From positions 213,387-277,386 of the forward strand of contig NZ_JANKZL010000009.1 of the NCBI RefSeq assembly GCF_027568395.1: 64,000 nt of DNA. Direction: 5' to 3'. Origin of the DNA: Aminobacter sp. HY435. Lineage in GTDB: Bacteria > Pseudomonadota > Alphaproteobacteria > Rhizobiales > Rhizobiaceae. The translations under genes were made by a program, and so were the position numbers. Shown here piece after piece: positions 17,059 to 24,534 of the stretch. Position 1 is the stretch's first letter, and each line of letters starts with the position of its first letter. The notes under the pieces are model-generated. The model saw only the letters and a program-made list of their open reading frames with translations. It was not told the origin of the DNA and did no database searches.

Positions 17059-19368
17059 ATGACAATCGTCACGCCGAAATTCGGAATGGGCGCGTCCGTC
17101 CTGCGCGTCGAGGACGGCGCTTTCATCACCGGTCGTGGCCGCTATACCGACGACATCGCTCCCGCCTCGTTGCTGCATGGCTATGTGCTGCGCTCGCCGG
17201 TGGCCAATGCCAGGTTCACTGTCGGCCCCGTCGATGCGGCGCGCGAAGCGCCGGGCGTTCGTCTGGTGCTACTGGCCGGCGATATCGCCCATCTTGGCGA
17301 TCTCAAGTCGACGGTCATGCAGAAGCAGCCCGATGGCACCCGTGCACCGACCCGCGACATCCCGATTCTGTGCCACGAAAGCGTGCATTATGTCGGCGAC
17401 GCGGTGGCCTTCATCGTTGCCGATAGCCGCGCCTTGGCGCAGGACGCTGCCGAACTGATCGAAGTCGAGTATGCGGATGATGCGGCTGCAGCCGGAACGG
17501 CTGCAGCGCTCGAAGCGGATGCGCCGCTGGTTTGGCCCGAGCTCGGCACCAACAAGGCCTTCGTCTACCAACTCGGCGACGGCGCCAGGACCGACAAGGC
17601 TTTTGCTGCTGCCGCGCATGTCACCCGCGTCGAGTTCGTCAACAACCGGCTGATCTGCAACTACATGGAGCCGCGCTCCGCCATTGGCGAATGGCGCGAC
17701 GACGAGGACCGCTTCGTACTGACCACCGGCTCGCAGGGCGTGCATTCGATGCGCAACGCGCTGGCCGGGCAAGTATTTGGCATTGCTCCGGAAAAGCTGC
17801 GCGTCATTACCCCCGATGTCGGCGGCGGATTCGGCACCAAGGCCTTTGCCTATCGCGAGCACGCGCTGGTTCTGGAGGCCGCCAGGCGGCTGGGGCAGCC
17901 GGTCAAATGGGCCAGCGACCGCACCGAGCATTTCCTGACCGATGCGCAAGGGCGCGACAACGTCGTTTCGGCCGAGATGGCGATGGACAAGGACGGCCGG
18001 TTCCTCGGCCTGCGCGTCGACCTGCTGTCCAACGTCGGCGCCTACATTTCGCAATACGGTCCCATCATCGCCCATATTGGCGCCAGCATGTCGACCGGTG
18101 TCTACGATATCCAGGCGCTCGACGTGAAGATCACTGGCGTCTACACCAACACCTGCCCGGTCGATGCCTATCGCGGCGCGGGGCGGCCCGAGGCTGCGCT
18201 GCTGGTCGAGAAGCTGGCGGACGCCTGCGCCCGCGATCTCGGCCTCGAGGCCGGCGAAATACGCCGCCGCAACTTCATCCGCCCCGAGCAGTTCCCCTAC
18301 CGCACCCAGACCGGCCGGCTCTATGATGTCGGCGAGTTCGAAGCGCATATGGACCTGTCGATGGAGCGCGCCGGCTGGGCGAGCTTCCCCGATCGGCTCG
18401 CCGAGGCGCGCTCCCGCGGCAAGATCCGTGGCATCGGCATGGCGACCTACATCGAGGCCTGCGCCTTTGCCGGTTCCGAGCCGGCGCGCGTCGAGCTCAA
18501 TGCCGACGGCACCGTGTCGGTCTTTATCGGCACACAGTCGAACGGCCAAGGCCATGCCACTGCCTACGCGCAGTTCGTCTCCGAAAAGCTCAATCTCGAC
18601 ATCGAAAGCATCAGCGTTCATCAGGGCGACACCGACCAGCTTGCCAAGGGCGGCGGCACCGGTGGCTCGCGCTCCATCCCGCTCGGCGGCGTTTCGGCCT
18701 CGCGCGCTGGCGCTGCCCTTGCCGACAAGCTGAGGAAGCTCGCCGCCGACGAGCTGGAGGCCGCCGCGGCCGACATAGAGCTCGCCAATGGCGAGGCGCG
18801 CATCGTCGGAACCGACCGTGCAATCGACTTCGCAGCACTTCACGCGGCAGCGAAGAATCCCGATGATCTCAAGGCGTTGGGCGAATTCGTTCAGGACGAG
18901 GCCACCTATCCGAATGGGACGCATATCTGTGAGGTCGAGATCGATCCCGATACCGGCGCCACCGAGGTGATCGCCTACACCATCGTCGACGACTTTGGCG
19001 CCACCGTGAACCCGGTCCTGCTCGCCGGACAGGTTCATGGCGGCGTCGTCCAGGGCATCGGCCAGGCGCTGTCGGAAGAGGCTGTCTATGGCGATGACGG
19101 ACAATTGCTGACTGCAAGCTTCATGGACTACGCCATGCCGCGCGCCGACACGGTGCCATCCTTCCATTTCGAGACGCGCAACGTGCCTTCGACCACCAAC
19201 GCGATGGGCATGAAGGGCGCGGGCGAGGCTGGCACCATCGGTGCTACGCCTGCGGCGCTCAACGCGGTGACGGACGCGCTGCACCGCGCCTACGGCATCG
19301 GCCACATCGAAATGCCGGCAACCCCGTCACGTGTCTGGAACGCTATCAAGGCGGCCCGGCACAAGTGA
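17059..19368 (+). CDS. molybdenum hydroxylase large subunit (CoxL/form II-like), without small subunits nearby
   Basis: Molybdopterin-binding subunit of the xanthine dehydrogenase / CO dehydrogenase family, 769 residues. The N-terminal aldehyde oxidase a/b hammerhead region (GRGRYTDDIAP) is followed by two molybdopterin-binding domains with VGGGFGTKAFAYREHALVLE and the catalytic-glutamate motif GMKGAGEAGTIGATPAALNA. The active-site loop reads VDAYRGAGRPEA, the form II pattern, not the AYRCSFR of true CO dehydrogenase, so CO oxidation is unlikely and the substrate is unknown. Family members normally need FAD and 2Fe-2S subunits (CoxM, CoxS); neither is encoded next to it. Start at 17059 follows a GAGGCAG ribosome binding site; the longer upstream frame runs into the pepN promoter. 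It overlaps the transporter gene by 4 bp (GTGA), suggesting a functional pair. Confidence 0.88.
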   Translation: MTIVTPKFGMGASVLRVEDGAFITGRGRYTDDIAPASLLHGYVLRSPVANARFTVGPVDAAREAPGVRLVLLAGDIAHLGDLKSTVMQKQPDGTRAPTRDIPILCHESVHYVGDAVAFIVADSRALAQDAAELIEVEYADDAAAAGTAAALEADAPLVWPELGTNKAFVYQLGDGARTDKAFAAAAHVTRVEFVNNRLICNYMEPRSAIGEWRDDEDRFVLTTGSQGVHSMRNALAGQVFGIAPEKLRVITPDVGGGFGTKAFAYREHALVLEAARRLGQPVKWASDRTEHFLTDAQGRDNVVSAEMAMDKDGRFLGLRVDLLSNVGAYISQYGPIIAHIGASMSTGVYDIQALDVKITGVYTNTCPVDAYRGAGRPEAALLVEKLADACARDLGLEAGEIRRRNFIRPEQFPYRTQTGRLYDVGEFEAHMDLSMERAGWASFPDRLAEARSRGKIRGIGMATYIEACAFAGSEPARVELNADGTVSVFIGTQSNGQGHATAYAQFVSEKLNLDIESISVHQGDTDQLAKGGGTGGSRSIPLGGVSASRAGAALADKLRKLAADELEAAAADIELANGEARIVGTDRAIDFAALHAAAKNPDDLKALGEFVQDEATYPNGTHICEVEIDPDTGATEVIAYTIVDDFGATVNPVLLAGQVHGGVVQGIGQALSEEAVYGDDGQLLTASFMDYAMPRADTVPSFHFETRNVPSTTNAMGMKGAGEAGTIGATPAALNAVTDALHRAYGIGHIEMPATPSRVWNAIKAARHK

Positions 19369-20312
19369 AGCAGCAGCTAAGCCCGGTCGGCTCGTCGCCG
19401 CTCACTGGAATTGCGCTCAAGGTCATTTCGGTTGCGATTTTTGTCGGCATGTCGACGGCCATCAAGCTGACCGGCGAGGTGCCGGCCGGACAGATCGTCT
19501 TCTATCGCTCCTTCTTCGCCATCTTTCCGATCCTGGTCTTCCTGGCCTGGCGAGGCGAACTGCGCACCGCCGTCGTCACCGAGCGGCCGTTCGGCCACAT
19601 CATGCGCGGACTGGCCGGCGTCACCGCCATGGGCTTCGGCTTCTATGCGCTGACGCAACTGCCGCTGCCCGAGGCGATTACGCTGAACTATGCCCAGCCG
19701 CTGCTGGTCGTCGTCTTCAGCGCCATCTTCCTCGGCGAAAACGTGCGCGCCTACCGCTGGACGGCGGTCGCCATCGGCCTCATCGGCGTTCTCATCGTGT
19801 CGTGGCCCAACCTGACGCTGTTCACCTCGCCGGAGGGCGTCGGCGACAAGGCCGCAATGGGTGCGGTGGCTGCATTCGCCGGGGCGGCGCTGTCGGCCAT
19901 CGCCATGCTGCTCGTGCGCAACCTTGTCCACACCGAGCGCACGGCGACCATCGTGCTGTGGTTCTCACTCACCGCAAGCGTGATGGCGCTGTTCAGCATC
20001 CCCTTCGGCTGGCAGTCGCTCAGTTGGGGGCAAACCGTGCTGCTGGTTTCCGGCGGGTTTTGCGGCGGCATCGCCCAGCTGTTCATGACCGAGGCCTACC
20101 GCCATGCCGAAGCCTCGACCGTCGCGCCCTTCGAATACACCTCCTTGCTCCTTGGCATCGTCGTCGGCTATTTCGTCTTCGGCGACCTGCCGACCCTGTA
20201 TACCTTGGTCGGCGGAGTCATCGTCGTTTGCGCCGGTATCTTCATCATCTGGCGCGAACGTCGTCTCGGTATCGAGCGCCAGGCGATGAAGACAGCTTCG
20301 ACGCCGCAATAG
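19365..20312 (+). CDS. EamA/DMT-family transporter
   Basis: Inner-membrane permease of 315 residues with about ten hydrophobic helices in two EamA repeats (roughly residues 15-145 and 160-300), for example GVTAMGFGFYALTQLPLPEA in the first. Members export or import small metabolites; the substrate is not predictable. GTG start overlaps the stop of the molybdenum hydroxylase gene by 4 bp, so the two are translationally coupled and the transporter may carry the substrate or product of that enzyme (inference). Confidence 0.85.
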   Translation: MKQQLSPVGSSPLTGIALKVISVAIFVGMSTAIKLTGEVPAGQIVFYRSFFAIFPILVFLAWRGELRTAVVTERPFGHIMRGLAGVTAMGFGFYALTQLPLPEAITLNYAQPLLVVVFSAIFLGENVRAYRWTAVAIGLIGVLIVSWPNLTLFTSPEGVGDKAAMGAVAAFAGAALSAIAMLLVRNLVHTERTATIVLWFSLTASVMALFSIPFGWQSLSWGQTVLLVSGGFCGGIAQLFMTEAYRHAEASTVAPFEYTSLLLGIVVGYFVFGDLPTLYTLVGGVIVVCAGIFIIWRERRLGIERQAMKTASTPQ

Positions 20313-20376
20313 GCGCGATAATCAATCGTGGAGCCTGCCCGCTCCCTTCAATTTCAAACGGACCGGAGTCCGTCGA

Positions 20377-21399
20377 ATGGCACGTCAGTCTGAAATCTCC
20401 GATGCGATCGACGTGGTCATCCCATGGGTTGACGGCAACGATCCCGATCAGCAGGCGAGTCTGGCGCGCTACTGGCCCCGGCTTCCGTGGCTGCAGCCGC
20501 CTGCCTGTCGCTTCCGCGAGAATGGCGAACTGCGCTATTCGCTGCGGTCGATACATCGAAACCTGCCGTGGGTACGAACCATCCATCTCGTCACCAACGG
20601 CCAGGTGCCGCCATGGTTGGATGTCGACCATCCCGGCATCAATCTGATCACTCACGAAGCGTTTTTCGCCGATCCATCAAGCCTGCCGACGTTCAGTTCG
20701 AGCGCCATCGAAGCCAACCTGTTGCGCATCGGCCGCGTTGGCGTCTCCAACCGTTTCCTGCTGTTCAACGACGATTTCTTCGTCGGGCAGCCGGTGCCGC
20801 GGGAAGAATTCGTCGCTGCGGATGGCGCATCGCGACTCCACGCCCTTGCGTGTCGCCTGCCGCGCCTGCGAATGCGTGGCGATCGCTACCAGCACGTTCT
20901 TGGCTTCAACAATCTTTTGCTTAGTCTCAGTCTGCGTCGCCGGCACTGGGCTTATCCTGCCCACGTTCCCTTGCTCATGGACCTTCGAGATCTGGCCTGG
21001 CTGGATGACAAATATGCATTCTGGCTGCGCCGCACCGCCCGGCACCGCTTTCGCTACCGCACCGATGCGTTGGCTCGTGTCCTCTACATCAACGCCGTTG
21101 CCGAACGCGATCGCGATCGACCCGACGGAGCGCGATTGGCGCCGCTGGCCGAAGAGCACGTCATCCCCGTGCGCGACAGCGATGAGTTCAGTCGGTCGCT
21201 CGAACGTCTTGTCGACCAGCCGCCCAGGTTCTTTTGCCTCAATGACGAGATCGACGACGACGATCGCGCCAGCGTCCGGGCGGCGGAGATGCAGGCGGCG
21301 CTTGAGGCGATTTTCCCCGCGCCGGCCCCCTTTGAAACCGATTGCCTCGGCATGATGCAAGCCGTGCCGGCGCGCGTTACTGCTTTGTCAGGCTCCTGA
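20377..21399 (+). CDS. Stealth-family sugar-phosphate transferase
   Basis: 340-residue protein of the Stealth family (capsular polysaccharide hexose-1-phosphate transferases; the human relative is GNPTAB). Conserved region CR1 is seen near the N-terminus as DVVIPWVDGNDP, CR2 as CRFRENGELRYSLRSIHRNL through NRFLLFNDDFFVG, and CR3-like sequence around residues 180-230. It would transfer a sugar phosphate onto a polysaccharide acceptor, but no capsule genes are adjacent, so the target is unknown. There is no signal peptide, consistent with a cytoplasmic enzyme. Its 3' end overlaps the convergent XRE regulator gene by 23 bp. Confidence 0.85.
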   Translation: MARQSEISDAIDVVIPWVDGNDPDQQASLARYWPRLPWLQPPACRFRENGELRYSLRSIHRNLPWVRTIHLVTNGQVPPWLDVDHPGINLITHEAFFADPSSLPTFSSSAIEANLLRIGRVGVSNRFLLFNDDFFVGQPVPREEFVAADGASRLHALACRLPRLRMRGDRYQHVLGFNNLLLSLSLRRRHWAYPAHVPLLMDLRDLAWLDDKYAFWLRRTARHRFRYRTDALARVLYINAVAERDRDRPDGARLAPLAEEHVIPVRDSDEFSRSLERLVDQPPRFFCLNDEIDDDDRASVRAAEMQAALEAIFPAPAPFETDCLGMMQAVPARVTALSGS

Positions 21400-22183
21400 G
21401 CCGGACCGCCGTTTCTTCGTCGGCTGGAAAAAACGACTCGATGGCAAGCTCAGAAAGCGCAACGTCCAGAGGCGTGCCGAACACGGTGATCGTGCTGATG
21501 AACGACAGAATCGCGTCGCCCATGCGCAGCCGCAGCGGATGGACGATTGCCAGCGCATCCGCCTGGATGGCGCGGCCAACGCGCGGCCCGTCCGGATAGG
21601 CAAGCAGTTCCTGCTCAAGCGCCTTGAGCTTCGGATCGCCGGCAGTGTCGTTCTGGTGCTTCAGCCTCTCGATCAAATGCGCACGCCATTCGTGCAGGTT
21701 TACGATGTGCGGCGCCAGACCTTTGGGGTGGAGGCTCAGCCTCAGCACGTTTACCGGCGACTTCAGCAGCGAAGTCTCTTCGACACCTGAAAGCATCGGT
21801 CCCAGCGCCGCATTGCCCTCGATCAGATTCCAGTGCCGGTCGACCGCGATTGCCGGATAGGGTTCATGGCCTTTCAGCACCATGCGGACCGCTTCCATGG
21901 CGGGCGTGAGCGAAGGGTGGTCCAGCGGCCGTTCGCTGAAGCTCGGGGCATAACCTGCCGCCAGCAGCATCTGGTTGCGCTGCCGCAACGGGATCGACAG
22001 TTGCTTGGCCAGGTGCAGCACCATGTCGCGCGAGGGCTGGGACCGCCCGCTCTCTATGAAACTCAGGTGGCGTTGCGAGATTTCCGCTTCTATCGCGAGG
22101 TCGAGCTGGCTCATGCGCCGCCTGGTTCGCCATTCGCGGATCTGGGTGCCGATGCTGTTTTCTGCGGTGCGACCTGTGCTCAT
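21377..22183 (-). CDS. XRE-family regulator with MmyB-like ligand-binding domain
   Basis: Transcriptional regulator of 268 residues. N-terminal helix-turn-helix: IREWRTRRRMSQLDLAIEAE, with ISQRHLSFIESGRSQPSRDM as the recognition part. The rest (about residues 95-255) matches the MmyB-like PAS-type domain, with the family patterns AIAVDRHWNLIEGNAAL and LRLSLHPKGLAPHIVNLHEW, which in some members binds fatty acids. It is divergent from a small membrane-protein gene 133 bp away, its most likely target. The 3' end overlaps the Stealth gene on the opposite strand by 23 bp. Confidence 0.9.
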   Translation of the reverse strand: MSTGRTAENSIGTQIREWRTRRRMSQLDLAIEAEISQRHLSFIESGRSQPSRDMVLHLAKQLSIPLRQRNQMLLAAGYAPSFSERPLDHPSLTPAMEAVRMVLKGHEPYPAIAVDRHWNLIEGNAALGPMLSGVEETSLLKSPVNVLRLSLHPKGLAPHIVNLHEWRAHLIERLKHQNDTAGDPKLKALEQELLAYPDGPRVGRAIQADALAIVHPLRLRMGDAILSFISTITVFGTPLDVALSELAIESFFPADEETAVRLRSLTKQ

Positions 22184-22316
22184 GTCGTCAATCTAGGCGC
22201 AACTGATCTTCATTCCTATTACCTCTCGCGTAGTCGCCTTGGTGCAGTCGCGATGCGATTGGTGCTGGCAGGAAGGCGGCATCGGCTCGCCTCCACAACT
22301 CGAAAGGTACACCACC

Positions 22317-22718
22317 ATGTCCGTTTTCGTCACGCCCTTCCTGCGCAACGCTCTTCGCGCCGACGCCGTCGTCAGCGGTGCCGCCGGCCTGCTCATGATC
22401 GCCGGCGCGCCGCTTCTGTCGCCGCTGCTCGGTCTGTCCGAGCGCTTGCTGTTTTGGGCCGGGATCGCGCTCGTGCCGTTCGTTGCCATGCTGTTGCTGG
22501 TGGCCCGCCGCGCCACTGTGTCGAAGCTGGTTGTCATCGACCTCATCGCCATCAATGCCTTGTGGGCAGCGGCCAGCTTCGGCCTGCTGGTGTCGGGCGC
22601 GGTTGGGCCCAATCTTCTCGGAATAGCCTTCGTGGTGGGGCAGGCGTTGACCGTCGTGGTGTTCGCCGAACTGCAGTTCATCGGCCTGCGGCGCGCCGGG
22701 GCCGGTGGCGCTGCCTGA
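22317..22718 (+). CDS. small four-helix membrane protein, function unknown
   Basis: 133-residue hydrophobic protein with four predicted membrane helices (around residues 20-40, 45-67, 73-95 and 100-122) and short polar ends. I do not recognise a named family; similar small proteins in rhizobia are hypothetical. ATG at 22317 has a GAAAGG ribosome binding site 9 bp upstream, so the longer frame from 22239 is rejected. It is divergent from the MmyB-type regulator, which suggests that regulator controls it. It converges with the uracil-DNA glycosylase gene, with 9 bp between stops. Confidence 0.75.
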   Translation: MSVFVTPFLRNALRADAVVSGAAGLLMIAGAPLLSPLLGLSERLLFWAGIALVPFVAMLLLVARRATVSKLVVIDLIAINALWAAASFGLLVSGAVGPNLLGIAFVVGQALTVVVFAELQFIGLRRAGAGGAA

Positions 22719-22727
22719 TTGGTGCCC

Positions 22728-23594
22728 CTAAAGCGAACCCAGTTCGCGCAGCTTCGCCTTGACCTCGAGGAAATCCCGCCATGCAAGCTTCTTATGGGCG
22801 GGATTTCTGAGCAGATATGCCGGGTGCAGCGTCGGCATGACGGGAATGACCGTGCCGTCTGCCGTCGTATGGCTTTTCCAGGTTCCGCGCAGGCGCAGGA
22901 TGCCGTCGGGCGAGCCGGTCAGCAGATTGGCCGAAGGTCCGCCGAGCGACACAATTACCTTGGGTCGGGAGAGGGCGATCTGGCGTTCGATGAATGGACG
23001 GCAGATCTCCGTCTCATGCGGGGTCGGCGTGCGGTTGCCCGGCGGCCGCCAGGGGATGACGTTGGCGAGGTAGGCCGACCTGCGGTCAAGCCCGATGGCG
23101 GCGAGGATGCGGTCGAGCAACTGGCCCGAGCGCCCGACAAACGGCAGCCCTTCCAGGTCTTCGTCGCGCCCCGGCGCTTCGCCGATCAGCATCAGGTCGG
23201 CATCCGGGTTGCCGTCGGCGAACACCAAGCTCTTGGCCGTGGCCTTGAGATTGCAGCCCTCGAAGGCGTCCATGATCTGTTTGAGCTCGTCGAGCGAGGC
23301 CGCTTTCGTCGCCAACTCGCGTGCGGCGGCGGCCTGGGCCTCGTCCGGCACTGCGGCCGCCATGGTCGGGCGCGGCGGCGCTGCCCTATCGTTCCGCCCG
23401 GCTTCGGCCGCTGCTCGTCCGGCATCCCCCGGCATGGCGCGAGACGCCTCCGCTGGGACAGGAGCCGCCCGCTGTGCACTTTCGGCAAACCTGTCGATCG
23501 GCTCGTCTTCAAGCGCATCGTCGACGCCTGCCGCCGCATAGAAGGCGAGCAGATCGCGTAGATCCGGACGTTCATTTCCCGAAAGTGAGGCCAT
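22728..23594 (-). CDS. family-4-like uracil-DNA glycosylase
   Basis: DNA repair enzyme predicted to remove uracil from DNA. 288 residues: a variable Ala/Pro-rich extension of about 95 residues, then the catalytic domain with GEAPGRDEDLEGLPFVGRSG (motif A), ANVIPWRPPGNRTPT, and LHPAYLLRNP (motif B). This is the family-4 arrangement. Family-4 enzymes normally bind a 4Fe-4S cluster through four cysteines; here only two cysteines exist in the whole protein (FEGC at about 113 and EIC at about 198), and the position before RPPGNR is Trp. The cluster is therefore probably absent or altered. A separate family-5 enzyme with all four cysteines is encoded at 56 kb. Confidence 0.88.
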   Translation of the reverse strand: MASLSGNERPDLRDLLAFYAAAGVDDALEDEPIDRFAESAQRAAPVPAEASRAMPGDAGRAAAEAGRNDRAAPPRPTMAAAVPDEAQAAAARELATKAASLDELKQIMDAFEGCNLKATAKSLVFADGNPDADLMLIGEAPGRDEDLEGLPFVGRSGQLLDRILAAIGLDRRSAYLANVIPWRPPGNRTPTPHETEICRPFIERQIALSRPKVIVSLGGPSANLLTGSPDGILRLRGTWKSHTTADGTVIPVMPTLHPAYLLRNPAHKKLAWRDFLEVKAKLRELGSL

Positions 23595-23630
23595 GCCGCA
23601 GTTTCGGCTTTGCGGCGACGATTTGCAAGT

Positions 23631-24284
23631 TCAGGACGAGGGGATGCGCGGGTCCTGCACCACATAAAAGCGCCAGCGCGGGGTATAGTCGGTGACAAGG
23701 AAGCTGAATGTCGCGGTTCTGCCCGGATCGACCTTGCCGTCGGTATAGCGCAGCCGGTCATAGGGTTCGAAGTCGCGGCTGTATTGGGCAAAGCTGTCGG
23801 ACGCGATGTTGACGTTGTCGGTGCGCCGCTGGTCGAACGACAGCCCGTCGCCGAAAACGCTCGCCTTGCCCTGTATTTCCTGCAACTCGAACTCGAACTC
23901 GACCCATGCCTGGCCGCTGTTGTTGAGCGGCTCGACACGCATGAACAGGATTCCGTTGGCGTAGAGGCCGGTGTTGTCGAAAGGCCGGATCGGGCGCGTG
24001 GTCCTGATGGTCAGCGTCACCGGCGACGACGACTCGAGCTCCTGCTGGATAACGATCGGATCATCTTTGGTGCCGGTTCCCGATACGCCGGTGATGCGGA
24101 AGCCGCCAAGCTCGTCCGAGAAGGAATAGGCGCCGGCATTCCACAGCTTTTGATCGGCGCCGGTTTCCTGTGAGCGGCCTTCGCCGCCGAACAATGTCGC
24201 AATGAGAAGGGAGGCCCCGGCCAGAAAATGGCTTGTGGAGCCAGCATGCTTCAGTCCGGTCCTGCAAGGCACATATTGGCGCAT
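23631..24284 (-). CDS. exported protein of unknown function
   Basis: 217 residues. A signal peptide is likely (hydrophobic stretch FLAGASLLIATLFGG, residues about 20-34). The mature part is rich in beta-strand-like alternation and contains FRITGVSGTGTKDDPIVIQQ, NGILFMRVEPLNNSG and a C-terminal FYVVQDPRIPSS. No catalytic motif or known domain is recognised; similar sequences occur as conserved hypothetical proteins in rhizobia. It is divergent from the ETF-QO gene, and the TTACG palindrome at 24377 lies 93 bp upstream of its start, so it may share that regulation. Confidence 0.7.
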   Translation of the reverse strand: MRQYVPCRTGLKHAGSTSHFLAGASLLIATLFGGEGRSQETGADQKLWNAGAYSFSDELGGFRITGVSGTGTKDDPIVIQQELESSSPVTLTIRTTRPIRPFDNTGLYANGILFMRVEPLNNSGQAWVEFEFELQEIQGKASVFGDGLSFDQRRTDNVNIASDSFAQYSRDFEPYDRLRYTDGKVDPGRTATFSFLVTDYTPRWRFYVVQDPRIPSS

Positions 24285-24369
24285 GAAGAATCAATGGACG
24301 AAAAGGCTGATGAAGATCACCTGACGTCGACACTACGGGGCATGGCAAACGACCGTGAAGTGAAATCTT

Positions 24370-24398
24370 TTGACCTTTACGTTAACGTAAGATATTTC
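24370..24398 (+). promoter_or_regulatory. palindromic operator-like site upstream of ETF-QO
   Basis: TTACGTTAACGTAA at 24377-24390 is a perfect 14-bp palindrome. It sits between a -35-like TTGACC (24370-24375) and a -10-like TATTTC (24393-24398) with 17-bp spacing. It lies 145 bp before the ETF-QO ATG and 93 bp before the divergent exported-protein gene. A close copy with the same TTACG-N4-CGTAA geometry is at 30826. Sites of this general shape have been described for MerR-type LiuR regulators of leucine/isovalerate breakdown, as I recall; I cannot verify the match here. Confidence 0.55.
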
Positions 24399-24534
24399 AT
24401 GGCGCATATCTGGGGACGTAGTTCGAATAGCCGATGTGCGGATCGGTCTCGTTTGACGTTTCGCAACTATGCGCTATGCAGCGCGTAGCCAATACGATGC
24501 CCTTGGGACAGGGTCAGCCAACGCGGAGGGATTG

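Noticed and set aside
17059..19368. True aerobic CO dehydrogenase (CoxL form I)
   Set aside because: The active-site loop reads AYRGAGR instead of AYRCSFR, and coxM/coxS are absent.
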